From: Nonomuraea jiangxiensis
Lineage (GTDB): Bacteria; Actinomycetota; Actinomycetes; Streptosporangiales; Streptosporangiaceae
Length of the DNA: 64,000 bases
Assembly: GCF_900099965.1 (NCBI RefSeq)
Contig: NZ_FNDJ01000002.1
Coordinates: forward strand, 496,001 to 560,000
Direction of reading: 5' to 3'
Part shown: positions 15,905-24,872 of the stretch, piece by piece
Layout: every line of letters starts with the position of its first letter
Position numbering within the stretch: the stretch's first letter is position 1
Program-made: the position numbers and the translations under genes
The notes under the pieces: generated by a model
Told to the model about the DNA's origin: nothing
The model's database searches: none
What the model saw: only the letters and a program-made list of their open reading frames with translations

Positions 15905-16262
15905 CGAGCACCGCCCTGTACATCTTCATGTCGTGCATGTCCACCTCGGCTTGTGGTTCCTGGGCAGAGACGAGTTCGCGGTCGAACAGGTCGCCGAGCA
16001 GCACCCGGATCGTGCCGGCCGGCAGGTTGAGGTAAGCGGCGATCTCGGCGACGGACTTCGGTTCGCGGCACAACTGGAGGATCCTGATGTGCTCCGGGTC
16101 CAGCCCGGCGTCCGGTCCCGGCGCCGGTCCCACCGCCAGGGCCATGGAGATCAGGTCGAACCTGCCGTGCGCCGGCTGGGTGCGGCCCCGGGTCACCACA
16201 TAGGGCCGGATGATCTCCGGGTCCACCCAGTGCTCGTCTGTGTGCTCGTCCCGGCCTCTCAC
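15885..16262 (-). CDS. cvnC: Conservon DUF742 protein, CvnC-type
   Basis: 125 residues beginning at GTG 16262, which overlaps the cvnB stop (GTGA). The sequence has the DUF742 signature: an N-terminal RPYVVTRGRT block, then a winged-helix-like region with LDPEHIRILQLC, KSVAEIAAYLNLPAGTIRVL and LLGDLFDRELV. Members bridge the roadblock protein and the GTPase. Tightly packed in the four-gene operon transcribed from the cvnA side. Confidence 0.92.
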   Translation of the reverse strand: MRGRDEHTDEHWVDPEIIRPYVVTRGRTQPAHGRFDLISMALAVGPAPGPDAGLDPEHIRILQLCREPKSVAEIAAYLNLPAGTIRVLLGDLFDRELVSAQEPQAEVDMHDMKMYRAVLDGLRSL

Positions 16263-16672
16263 CGGTCGCTCCTGGCGGCCTCGTTGCGGGCTCCCGAGGT
16301 GAGGTACTGGCCCACCCGGGCGACCATCATCGCCATCTCGTACGCGATCAGCCCGATGTCGGCGTTCTGCGCGCACAGCACCGCCAGGCAGGCCCGCTCG
16401 CCCGCCATGGTCACGATGAGGAACTGGGTCTTCCACTCCACGACCGTCTGCCGCACCGCGCCGCCGGAGACGTGGTCCGAGACGCCCTTGGCCAGGCTCT
16501 GCAGGCCGGAGGCGACGGCGGACAGGTGCTCGCCATCGGTCCGTTGCAGCCCGGCGGAGGAGGCCATCAGCAGGCCGTCCGAGGACAGGACGATGGCGTG
16601 CTCGGCCTCCTTGACGCGATTGACGAGGTCGTCGAGCAGCCAATTGAGATCGGCGCCCGCGGACGGACTCAT
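16259..16672 (-). CDS. cvnB: Conservon roadblock/LC7 protein, CvnB-type
   Basis: 137 residues of the roadblock/LC7 fold: DLNWLLDDLVNRVKEAEHAI, then VLSSDGLLMASSAGL and the characteristic GGAVRQTVVEWKTQFLIVTM. It probably acts as a GTPase-regulating partner of the CvnD product. The ATG overlaps the cvnA stop by four bases, so expression is coupled. Confidence 0.92.
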   Translation of the reverse strand: MSPSAGADLNWLLDDLVNRVKEAEHAIVLSSDGLLMASSAGLQRTDGEHLSAVASGLQSLAKGVSDHVSGGAVRQTVVEWKTQFLIVTMAGERACLAVLCAQNADIGLIAYEMAMMVARVGQYLTSGARNEAARSDR

Positions 16673-19017
16673 GCCTCACCACCTCCCGACTGCTCATCCA
16701 TCATCTTGGCGGCCTGGGAGCGGCCAAGACGAGTGCCTGACTGCAGAGATCCCATCATCGCGCGGATCTCCTCCGGGGAGCGCTCGTCATCGTCCTCCTC
16801 GAGATCGGGCTGCGTGGGCATGTCGTCACGCAGGGCTGGCGCCAGGTTCGCCTGCGGCACTCGGAGCGGCAGTCCTGACGGCGTGAACTCGGCCACAGGC
16901 TCCTGCTCCGGTTCAGCTGGCGGCTGGTTGGTCACGGTTCTGGGCTCGGGCCCGCGCTCCGTGGCCCGCGGCTGCGGGGGGAGCGGTGGGCTCGGCGCGG
17001 GCACCGGGGGTGGCCCGGAGCGGGTGGGCTTGAGCGCGCGTACGTTCTCCGCCGGGGCCGGCCGCGTCGCCGTGGCCACCGCCGACTGCCTGCGCGGCAA
17101 CTGCTCCTGGCCACCGCCGTCCTGATGCTCGGGCGTGGGATCGAGCTGTACGAGCTCCTGCGGCAGCAGCACCACGACCGTGGTGCCGCCGTACGGCGAC
17201 GCCTTGAGCACCACCTGGATCTCGTGCCGCCTGGCGAGCTGGCTGACCACGTAGAGGCCCAGCCGGGCGGTGCCCGAGATGCGGAACTCGGGCGGGTCGG
17301 CGATGCGCTCGTTGGCGGCGTCGAGGTCCTCGGGCTTCATGCCGAGGCCCCGGTCCTCGATCTCGATCACGTACCCGTTGGCCACGAGCTGGCCGCTGAC
17401 CTGCACGTTCGTGTACGGCGGGGAGAACGAGACGGCGTTCTCGATCAGCTCGGCGAGCAGGTGGATGACGTCACCGACGGCCCGGCCGATGAGCACCACG
17501 TCGCCCATCGGCATGAGCGTGACGCGGGTGTAGTCCTCCACCTCGGCCAGCGCGCCGCGGACCACGTCGACCATGGGGACCGAGCGCCGCCACGTACGGG
17601 CGGGGGCCGAGCCGGAGAGCACGATGAGGTTCTCGGCGTTGCGCCGCATGCGGATGGCCAGGTGGTCCAGCCGGAAGAGCTCCTTCAGCTCCTCCGGATC
17701 GGTCTCGCGGCGCTCCATCACGTCGAGCACGGTGAGCTGCCGGTGCACCAGGCCCTGCGTCCGGCGGGCCAGGCTGAGCAGGATGTCGCGGATACTGCGG
17801 CGCAGCTCCGCCTGCTCGGCGGCGACGCCGATCGCGGTGCGCTGCACGGTGTTGAACGCCTGGCCCACCTGGCCGATCTCGTCGTCACCGAAGTCCAGCG
17901 CGGGCGCCTCCTTGGCCAGGTCCACCTCCTCGCCGCGGCCGATGCGCTCGACCACGCCGGGCAGCCGGTCGTCGGACAGGTCGTGGGCGGCGTCGCGCAG
18001 CCTCTTGAGCTGGGCGAGCAGGTCGCGGGCCGTGGTGATGGACAGGATGATCGAGGCGATGACCGCGATGAGCCCGAGACCACCGGCCAGGACCAGCCGG
18101 ACGATCACGTTGACGGCGACGGGCACGATCCGGTCCACCATGCGGTCGCCCGCGCCGAGCACCATGCCGTTGAAGTCGGCCAGGAAGCGTTCGGTCGCCG
18201 CCTTCCACTCGTCATCGGTGAACGGCAGGTTCAGCGCGGTCGGGTCATGCTCCATGACCTGCGCTTCCATGTTCTGGAGCTGGACGAACGACCGGGCCTT
18301 GGTCAGCTTGTCGTAGGCGGCCCTTTCGGAATCGGGCAGTTCGCTCGCGGCCTGTCCGGCGACGATCCGCCAGGCGCCCACGGCCTGGCCGAACAGGGCC
18401 TGGTCGGCGGGAGTCAGCCGTCCCTCGGCGAGCGCGCCGGCAAGCAGCGCGTCCTCCCGGGTGAGGAGCTCCCTGGCGCGGCTCAGAGAGACGAGGGTGC
18501 GGACGTCTTTGGCGATGTCCTTGTCGTCGAGCGTCGCCATCGACCCGTAGAGGCCGTAGATGGAGTCAGTGACGTCGTTGTACTCGGTCGTCGTCTCCAG
18601 GCGGCCAAGCCTGCCCGCGTCGACGTCCTTGCGAATCTCCTTGACCGATTCGAGCTGCTTGAGCACGTCGGCGAGCCGTTTCTCGCCCTGCTCGTCTAAC
18701 GCCCAGCTGACCAGCCCGGCGCTGGACGACTCCTGGAAAGCGGAGATGTCGCGGTCGTTCTGCTTACGCTGTGTTTCGAGCTCTTTGCGAGATTGGGCGG
18801 TCTTCTCGCTCAGCCTCACAACCGAAAGCCAGCGCTCTTTTTGCAGGCCGTAGAGCACTGGGTCGCTGGGGGTTGCTACAGCGGAGTCGAGTTGGGAGAC
18901 CCACAAGAGGTTGACGCCCTCACGGAGGGTGACCCACGCAGCGAAGACCCACAAGGCTGCCAGGGAGAGCAGCATAGCCGTGATCTTGGTCCGCAGCCCC
19001 GTGTTGCGGAAGCGCAT
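16669..19017 (-). CDS. cvnA: Conservon sensor histidine-kinase-like protein, CvnA-type
   Basis: 782 residues. A membrane helix near the N-terminus (ITAMLLSLAALWVFAAWVTL), an extracytoplasmic nitrate-sensor-like domain to about residue 310, and a second helix (VIVRLVLAGGLGLIAVIASI) lead to a HAMP region and an HATPase_c domain (ELIENAVSFSPP N-box, DRGLGM). The C-terminal ~130 residues are Pro/Glu-rich and disordered, as is usual for CvnA. ATG 19017 is chosen because the hydrophobic segment follows directly (MRFRNTGLRTKI) and the upstream in-frame stretch is unlike coding sequence. It is the membrane component of the conservon; the signal is unknown. Confidence 0.9.
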   Translation of the reverse strand: MRFRNTGLRTKITAMLLSLAALWVFAAWVTLREGVNLLWVSQLDSAVATPSDPVLYGLQKERWLSVVRLSEKTAQSRKELETQRKQNDRDISAFQESSSAGLVSWALDEQGEKRLADVLKQLESVKEIRKDVDAGRLGRLETTTEYNDVTDSIYGLYGSMATLDDKDIAKDVRTLVSLSRARELLTREDALLAGALAEGRLTPADQALFGQAVGAWRIVAGQAASELPDSERAAYDKLTKARSFVQLQNMEAQVMEHDPTALNLPFTDDEWKAATERFLADFNGMVLGAGDRMVDRIVPVAVNVIVRLVLAGGLGLIAVIASIILSITTARDLLAQLKRLRDAAHDLSDDRLPGVVERIGRGEEVDLAKEAPALDFGDDEIGQVGQAFNTVQRTAIGVAAEQAELRRSIRDILLSLARRTQGLVHRQLTVLDVMERRETDPEELKELFRLDHLAIRMRRNAENLIVLSGSAPARTWRRSVPMVDVVRGALAEVEDYTRVTLMPMGDVVLIGRAVGDVIHLLAELIENAVSFSPPYTNVQVSGQLVANGYVIEIEDRGLGMKPEDLDAANERIADPPEFRISGTARLGLYVVSQLARRHEIQVVLKASPYGGTTVVVLLPQELVQLDPTPEHQDGGGQEQLPRRQSAVATATRPAPAENVRALKPTRSGPPPVPAPSPPLPPQPRATERGPEPRTVTNQPPAEPEQEPVAEFTPSGLPLRVPQANLAPALRDDMPTQPDLEEDDDERSPEEIRAMMGSLQSGTRLGRSQAAKMMDEQSGGGEA

Positions 19018-19438
19018 TTTCGTACCCACCCTGTGAAAGTCATATCTGGTGCGCCGGACACCGTACGTGTGGCGAGGTTGCATGGAGTATCGATCAAGGG
19101 ACTCTAGCGCACTCGCAAAGTGCCTCTCAAGCAACACCAGTCCACATATGCCAGGTTCTGACCACTATAAGTCAATTTTGCCCCAAAATACGTCAGAAAC
19201 CGGTATCCTTCGCAAGCGCCCGATCCTGCCCAGATATTTCAGCGGCCGCAAAGACCTCGCATATCGGCTTCATGAACACTCACACCAGTGGACCGGGATG
19301 CCACGGCAGGACCGCGCGGGCGGTGGGCGCCTCGGGTCGCGGGGTGCGGGGCGGGGTGTGCCGTGGGCGCCGCCGGCGTTGTGTCGTCTCAGTCGTGGTG
19401 TGATCATGAACTGATTCCGAACATCGACAGGAGCCGTT
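19018..19438. promoter_or_regulatory. Divergent intergenic region between cvnA and the class I terpene synthase
   Basis: 421 bases without a gene. The part at 19100-19270 is unusually A+T-rich for this genome and holds an ATTTT-GCCCC-AAAAT palindrome at 19175-19189, flanked by GGTTCTGAC (19154-19162) and GTCAGAAACC (19192-19201). These look like regulator sites for one or both divergent genes. The terpene synthase ATG is preceded by ACAGGAG. Confidence 0.45.
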
Positions 19439-20320
19439 ATGAGCCCCTCGCCGTCCCTCCCTGACGAGCTTTCCTCCGGTGCGCTGTCCGCCCGCGCGGC
19501 GGAATGTGCCCGTGACCTTCGCCGCACTGCCGCGTCCTACCCCGAACTCTTCGACACCGGTGAGTTCGCCCACACCCCTGATCAGATCGCGAACATGATG
19601 GTCTACGGCACCCCGCGCCATGAACCGGACGTGCTGCGGAGTCCCTCCCAGCTGGCGTTGTGGATCTTCCCACTCGACGCGGCCATCGACCGTGACGCGA
19701 CAGAACGATCCCAGGTGCAGGCCATCGTCGAGGAATGCAAGGACGTCATCGCCGGCCACGACCCACGGACGCCCCTGGCCCGGCTTCTCGCTCACATCCG
19801 CGATGACCTGGCTCCCGCGCCCGCGTTCGACCATCTGGGACCGGTATGGCGCACCGAGGTGGCCGCGATGCTCGATGCGATGGCGCGGGAATGGGATTGG
19901 AAGACCACGGCCAGGGAGACCGCCGCCGCACCCACCCTGAAGGAGTATCTGGGCAATGCGGCGAACTTCGGCTCCACCTGCGTCGCGGTGTGCCGTTTGA
20001 TCAGCACCGACGAACCGGAAGCCACTCGCGAGCACCTGCCGGCGATCATCGACGCCGCCAATGCGACTCAACGGGTCATGCGCCTGGTCAACGACATGCG
20101 CACCGTCAAACGGGACCACCAATGGGCGGACCTGAACGCACAGATGCTCGGGCTCGACGAGCATGCTCTGCTGGAAGTGATCGCCGAAGAACGCAAGGCA
20201 TGTGACCTGGTGCTGGACCGGCTCGCGCAGTCCTGTCCGGGTGTGTCCGAAGATCTTCGCCGCCAAATGCTGACCACCTGGGGCTTCTACTTCGGCGGCG
20301 GTGATTTCTGGACCGTCTGA
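19439..20320 (+). CDS. Class I terpene synthase-like protein
   Basis: 293 residues, predicted all-helical. Two landmarks fit the class I terpene synthase active site: FPLDAAIDRD at about 78-87, in the place of the Asp-rich DDxxD motif but with only DxxxD, and NDMRTVKRD at about 218-226, which fits the NSE triad NDxx(S/T)xxx(E/D). The spacing of ~137 residues is normal. An expected partner, a class II cyclase, is encoded convergently 43 bases downstream, so this enzyme probably ionises the cyclised C20 diphosphate made by that protein. The start has AGGAG eight bases upstream. Activity with a weakened Asp motif needs proof. Confidence 0.65.
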   Translation: MSPSPSLPDELSSGALSARAAECARDLRRTAASYPELFDTGEFAHTPDQIANMMVYGTPRHEPDVLRSPSQLALWIFPLDAAIDRDATERSQVQAIVEECKDVIAGHDPRTPLARLLAHIRDDLAPAPAFDHLGPVWRTEVAAMLDAMAREWDWKTTARETAAAPTLKEYLGNAANFGSTCVAVCRLISTDEPEATREHLPAIIDAANATQRVMRLVNDMRTVKRDHQWADLNAQMLGLDEHALLEVIAEERKACDLVLDRLAQSCPGVSEDLRRQMLTTWGFYFGGGDFWTV

Positions 20321-20363
20321 GGGCTCGTTCATCCCCCTCCTCACGGTAGGCGCAAGCTCATTA

Positions 20364-21908
20364 TCAGAGTTGGACCGTCTGCGCCCGGGCCTGCCGGATG
20401 AGGTACGACGAGGCGATCACCGCGGCGCGGGTCACGGCGAGTGGAACGTACAGGTCCTTGTCGTGCCAGAGCGGAGGGTGGTCGCGGCCGGTCGAGCGTG
20501 CCAGGTACTCGTGACCCCGCTCCGCCGCACGGATGCGCCGCGGATCCGTGCGGCCTCGGGTCAGCAGCAGTATCTGCATCGCGTACGCGGTCTCCTCGGC
20601 CGTGCCCTCCCAGCGGCCCCAGGAGCCGTCCGGCCGCTGGGTCTCCAGCGTCCACTCGGCCGCCGCGCGTACCGCCTCCTCCGATACGTCCGCGCCGAAG
20701 GAGTTGAGCGCCAGCGCGCAACTGACGGTGGCGTAGTACGGCGACGCGTGCCACCGGTCCGTCCAGCTTCCGTCCGGCCGCTGGCGGTCGCGGATCCAGG
20801 CGGCCAGTTCGGCGATGGTCTCGTTGTAGCGGGGTGCGGCGTCGGGCCTGCGGTGGACGTACTCACCGAAGGCGTCCAGCACGTGCGCGTTGACGCTGAC
20901 CGAGATGCCCTGCTCACCGGGCCAGGTGGAGAAGTGGGTGCCGGAGCGGAACCCCCACAGGCTGTCCGGTTCGTGCGGCGCGCCGAGCAGGGCCAGGGCG
21001 TACAGCGCCACGGACGTCGTGTCGGCATCGGCGGGCAGCCCGGACCCCGCGGGTGTGCCGGCTGGACCTATGGCCGCTCTGATGTCGGCCACCATCCATG
21101 GCGGCACTTCGATGGGCACGCCCGCCCGGAGCAGCCAGCTCAGCACCCAGCCTCGCTCGAACACGGTGATGGGCAGCCCGACGGGCACGGGGCCGCCGTG
21201 TAACCGGACCACCGCCTCCAGATGCCCGCGGGCCGGCTCGTGCGCGTCGCCTCCCCCGTGCTCTCCCAGCCAGGCCGCGGTCGCCGCGGGCGAGGCGCCG
21301 ATGCTGCCGATGGGCGTGGGCCGGATGCCGGGCGCGCCGGCGGCCTCTTCGCCCGCGATCTCCAGGGCGTGCACCAGCTTCTCCGGCACCTCCATGCCGG
21401 ACTTGAGCCACGACCTGACGACGTGGAGGGTGTCGTAGCTCATGGCTTCGGGCAACGGCATCGGCGCCTGGTCGGGTAAGCCCTCGACGTGCTGGTTGAT
21501 GCGGGCGACGAGGGAGGGCACGATGTGCTCGATCGCCGGCATGTCGGGCAGTTCGAGCGGGTTGCCGAGCCAGGTGGCGAGCACCCGCAGGCCGCGGTCC
21601 GCCGCGCTGGAGAGGCGCTCGTGGTCCGTGTCCCGATCCCCGCGCGCCAGCACGGCGAGGATGGCCTCGGTGGCGCTCAAGGTCGGCACCAGGCCGTACC
21701 CGTCGGGCGCACCCCAGGCGCCGTCTTGCCGCTGCGTGCGGATCAGGTAGTCGATGCGTTCCCGATGACCGGTCAGCCAGGGGGTGAGCGAGACCAGCCG
21801 GCCGGTCTCGTAGATCGAGGGCGAAACCTGTCCCCACGGCTTGAGCATGAGGCTCGTGACAAGTTCGCCCGCCTCCGCGGTGATGTCCACCGATTCCCCG
21901 ATGCTCAC
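20364..21908 (-). CDS. Class II (type B) diterpene cyclase
   Basis: 514 residues of the squalene-hopene-cyclase/class II diterpene cyclase superfamily, with repeated QW-type motifs (RTQRQDGAWG, RDRQRPDGSW, LETQRPDGSW) across an alpha/alpha barrel. The protonating motif is DADTT at about residue 293 (LPADADTTSVAL), a DxDTT variant of DxDD; from memory such a variant is reported for the mycobacterial halimadienyl diphosphate synthase. The length suits a bacterial betagamma diterpene cyclase rather than a ~630-residue hopene cyclase. GTG 21908 overlaps the stop of the P450 gene (GTGA), showing translational coupling. It should cyclise GGPP by protonation, giving a bicyclic diphosphate. Confidence 0.82.
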   Translation of the reverse strand: MSIGESVDITAEAGELVTSLMLKPWGQVSPSIYETGRLVSLTPWLTGHRERIDYLIRTQRQDGAWGAPDGYGLVPTLSATEAILAVLARGDRDTDHERLSSAADRGLRVLATWLGNPLELPDMPAIEHIVPSLVARINQHVEGLPDQAPMPLPEAMSYDTLHVVRSWLKSGMEVPEKLVHALEIAGEEAAGAPGIRPTPIGSIGASPAATAAWLGEHGGGDAHEPARGHLEAVVRLHGGPVPVGLPITVFERGWVLSWLLRAGVPIEVPPWMVADIRAAIGPAGTPAGSGLPADADTTSVALYALALLGAPHEPDSLWGFRSGTHFSTWPGEQGISVSVNAHVLDAFGEYVHRRPDAAPRYNETIAELAAWIRDRQRPDGSWTDRWHASPYYATVSCALALNSFGADVSEEAVRAAAEWTLETQRPDGSWGRWEGTAEETAYAMQILLLTRGRTDPRRIRAAERGHEYLARSTGRDHPPLWHDKDLYVPLAVTRAAVIASSYLIRQARAQTVQL

Positions 21909-23281
21909 GCCGCACGCTTCCGTTCGATCGGGTGGAGCTGAAGGAAGAGCTTCTCCTTGGGCCGCAAGGTGGCTCCCCCTCGTAGGGGCGTCAGCTTCTG
22001 CGGGTAGGGCAGCGCCGGCCGGTACCTGCTGAACAGGTTGGCGATCAGCAAGGACGCCTCGACGTAGAACAGGTGCTGGCCGATGCAGACATGCGGACCC
22101 GCGCCGAAGGGGATGAACGAGTAGCGGTGCCTGCGCTCGGTCTTGTCGCCGGCCCAGCGTTCGGGGTCGAACTCCGTCGGCCGCGGCCAGAACTCCTCCA
22201 GCCGGTGGGTGGTGTACGGGCTGACCAGCACCTGCGAGCCGGCCTTGATCCGGACGCCGCCGATCTCCGTATCCGCCACAGCCTGGCGCGGGAGGACCCA
22301 GGCGCTCGGGTAGACGCGCAGGAGCTCCTGCAGGACCATACGGAGATAGTGCATCTCGGGGACGTGCGACGGCCGTACCGGGCCGTCGCCCACCACACGG
22401 TGGATCTCCTCCTGCAGCCTGGCGTTCACCTCGGGGTGGTCGTGCAGCACGGACCACAGCCAGAGCAGCGACATCGCCGTGTTCTCCGAGGCGGCGCCGT
22501 AGACGTTCACCAGGTCGTCGCGGACCTGCCGCACGTCCGCCTTGCCCTCCTGCTCGAGCCTGACCGTGAGCAGCGCCGAGACGACCTCCTTGCTCTGGGT
22601 CTTCTCGCGCTGCGCCCGCTCGATGAGGGGGTAGACGATCTCGTGGATCTTCTTCGTGGCTCGCAGGAAGGCCCGGTCGCCCGGGACCCTGATCGAGTAC
22701 GGCGCGGAGGGGAAGAGCATGCGGAAGCCGATCGAGCTGGCGCACGTGGCGAACTCGGGCGCCAGCCGTTCGGCGGTCTCACGGGTGATCCGGCCGCCGA
22801 ACAGCACCTTGATGACGGCCTGGTTGACGATCGAGGTCATCTCGTGCTCTACGTCGATCGGGCGGCCCGCTTGCGCGAAGTCGTCGAGCTCGACGATGCG
22901 CTCGGCGATGATGTCGGCCATGTCCTCGGCCAGTGAGGCCGTGTAGCGCGCGGTGAAGAGCGGCTGGAGGATCTTCCGGGCGGACGCCCAGGACTCGCCC
23001 TCGCCCATGATGCTGTGACCGATCAGACGCTGGAGCGGCTGCCAGAACATGCCCGCGCGGACGAAATTGTCCCAGTCCGTCTTGAGCACCTGCTGGACGT
23101 GGTCCGGATGCGAAATCAGGTAAGGGCGGAAGGGGCCGAGGTCGAGCCGGACGACCCGCCCGCCGGCCTCGGTGCCCATGCGGGCCAGTTCGGTGACCGG
23201 GTCTTTCACCAGCCGGGGGATGGCCCGGTAGAAGGGTATGACTTTCGGCCTGGTCACAGTGGTGCCCGTGGCGTTGAACAT
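21905..23281 (-). CDS. Cytochrome P450
   Basis: 458 residues. The heme-binding loop is FGAGPHVCIG (about 393-402), the K-helix ExxR is ELLR (about 318), and the I-helix reads GAASENTA, lacking the usual AGxxT acid and carrying Glu-Asn. The sequence resembles multi-domain-type class P450s of the CYP102/CYP3-like branch that occur with terpene synthases. It is co-transcribed with and overlaps the class II cyclase gene, so hydroxylation of the diterpene skeleton is the likely role. Redox partners are not encoded nearby. Confidence 0.88.
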   Translation of the reverse strand: MFNATGTTVTRPKVIPFYRAIPRLVKDPVTELARMGTEAGGRVVRLDLGPFRPYLISHPDHVQQVLKTDWDNFVRAGMFWQPLQRLIGHSIMGEGESWASARKILQPLFTARYTASLAEDMADIIAERIVELDDFAQAGRPIDVEHEMTSIVNQAVIKVLFGGRITRETAERLAPEFATCASSIGFRMLFPSAPYSIRVPGDRAFLRATKKIHEIVYPLIERAQREKTQSKEVVSALLTVRLEQEGKADVRQVRDDLVNVYGAASENTAMSLLWLWSVLHDHPEVNARLQEEIHRVVGDGPVRPSHVPEMHYLRMVLQELLRVYPSAWVLPRQAVADTEIGGVRIKAGSQVLVSPYTTHRLEEFWPRPTEFDPERWAGDKTERRHRYSFIPFGAGPHVCIGQHLFYVEASLLIANLFSRYRPALPYPQKLTPLRGGATLRPKEKLFLQLHPIERKRAA

Positions 23282-23813
23282 GGCGGCGATCCCCGATCCG
23301 GATGACTTCTTACTGGACAGTAAGATGAGGATGTTTTAGATCTTTGCGGCTTATCGGGTAAAAGCTGACTTCCGTGAAGATCGGGTAAATTTTGGGGGAC
23401 CGCCGCTTTTGTTGGTGTGTGGAGGGCTGATGGCGGCCGGGTTCGGCGCCGCTCCGGCCGGAATCCGGCCGGCGGCTCGCCACCGCTCCGGGCCGCCGGC
23501 GCCGGGGACCCGTCGCTGAGCGGGTGACCGGACGGCGCCGGCGATGACATCGCCCGCGACCCCGCACCCGTGCGTTGCCGGCGGTGGTGATGGAAGGCCC
23601 TGGAGAGAGCCGGGGACGGTCGCTCGGCTCAGCGGGTTTCGGGGGAACGGCAGTGGTCTGGTGGTAGCGCAGCCCGTCGCCACGAGTTGATCCTCCGTTG
23701 CCCACGGTGTCCGTACCAAATTACGGACAACCCCTCACAAATGTAAATCTTCCAGTGGAGTATCACATGCTCGTGCATGTAGATTCAAGATCGTACCTGG
23801 GTAGGAGCACCTA
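23282..23813. promoter_or_regulatory. 532-bp divergent regulatory region of the diterpene locus
   Basis: No gene is seen. Around 23320-23400 the DNA is relatively A+T-rich and contains the decamer ATCGGGTAAA twice, at 23353-23362 and 23380-23389. The middle is a G+C-rich stretch without convincing reading frames. The right part holds a perfect palindrome (listed separately). The P450/cyclase operon leaves to the left and the GGPP synthase gene to the right. Confidence 0.5.
23708..23729 (+). promoter_or_regulatory. Perfect 22-bp palindrome, probable operator
   Basis: TGTCCGTA-N6-TACGGACA: perfect 8-bp arms around a CCAAAT spacer, the size and form of a TetR-family operator, 85 bases before the GGPP synthase start. 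Nothing else in the divergent region is as symmetric. The cognate regulator is not identified. Confidence 0.55.
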
Positions 23814-24824
23814 TTGAATCTCAGCCATGCGCCGGGCTCCGGCGTGCTCGTCCGCTGTCGCCGGCTGCTCGAACCCGCTCTCCGCGAGGCGGTCTCGGGG
23901 TTGCACCCGTGGAGCGGCAGGATGGTCGCGTTCGCGATGGGCTGGTCGGACGCGGACGGCCGGCCCGAGGGCGGCGACGGCGGCAAGGGCCTGCGCCCCG
24001 CCATCACCATGCTCAGCGCGGAGGCCGTCGGCGGCACGGCGGAGCTGGCGCTGCCGGGGGCCGTGGCGGTGGAGTTGGTGCACGCGTTCTCGCTGGTGCA
24101 CGACGACATCATCGACAACGACGAGCGCCGCAGGCACCGCGATGCGTTGTGGAAGGCGTACGGGGTGGGGCCCGCGCTGCTGGCCGGGGATGCGCTGCTG
24201 GCCCTGGCGGTCAGCCGGCTGGCCGGGTGGCCCGAGGCGATGAAATACCTGTCGGCGGCCCTGGTGGAGCTGGTCCAGGGGCAGACGGCGGACATGGCGT
24301 TCGAGGAGCGGCCCTGGCGCGGGGCCAACCGGGTCACCGTGGAGGAGTACACCACGATGGCCGCCGGCAAGACCGGCGGGCTGCTGGGGGCCTCGGCGGC
24401 GGTGGGGGTGGTCCTGGGCGGCTCGCCCGAGCTGGCGGACCGGATGTGGGACATGGGGCGGGACCTGGGGGTGGCGTTCCAGATCGTGGACGACATGCTC
24501 GGCATCTGGGGCGATCCCGGCCTCACGGGCAAGCCGGTGCACAGCGATCTGCGCCGCGACAAGAAGACGTTGCCGGTGCTGGCGGCCCTCGCCTCGGGCG
24601 GTTCCGCCGCTAAGGAGCTGTCCGCCGTGCTCGTCGCCGGCGTGGTGGACGACGACTCGGCGCGGCGGGCGGCCGATCTCGTGACGGACGCGGGCGGCCG
24701 GGCGGCGGCGCAGGCCATGGCGGACCACTACCTGACGACGGCGTTGAGGGTCATGGACGAGTGCCTGCCGGGGGCCACGGAGCTGCGGGCGTTGTGCCAT
24801 TCCCTGGTGGACCGGATCACCTGA
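23814..24824 (+). CDS. Polyprenyl diphosphate synthase, probable GGPP synthase
   Basis: 336 residues of a trans-isoprenyl diphosphate synthase. The first Asp-rich motif is in LVHDDIIDND (about 95-104); GKGLRPA binds IPP; the second motif is VDDMLGIWGD (about 225-234), the form seen in actinobacterial GGPP synthases. It should make C20 GGPP for the cyclase pair of this locus. The start is an unusual TTG at 23814 with TAGGAG seven bases upstream; the next in-frame ATG would remove part of the fold. Confidence 0.88.
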   Translation: MNLSHAPGSGVLVRCRRLLEPALREAVSGLHPWSGRMVAFAMGWSDADGRPEGGDGGKGLRPAITMLSAEAVGGTAELALPGAVAVELVHAFSLVHDDIIDNDERRRHRDALWKAYGVGPALLAGDALLALAVSRLAGWPEAMKYLSAALVELVQGQTADMAFEERPWRGANRVTVEEYTTMAAGKTGGLLGASAAVGVVLGGSPELADRMWDMGRDLGVAFQIVDDMLGIWGDPGLTGKPVHSDLRRDKKTLPVLAALASGGSAAKELSAVLVAGVVDDDSARRAADLVTDAGGRAAAQAMADHYLTTALRVMDECLPGATELRALCHSLVDRIT

Positions 24825-24872
24825 GATAGGGGCCCGCGTCACGGTCTTTTCGGGTGAACCGATAATGGGGGG

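Noticed and set aside
14987..16030. A plus-strand frame spanning the conservon GTPase gene
   Set aside because: It is antisense to cvnC and cvnD, which have clear P-loop and DUF742 motifs.
21905..23281. The P450 as the missing conservon cvnE gene
   Set aside because: It lies on the far side of the terpene synthase and cyclase genes and is coupled to the cyclase, not to cvnD.
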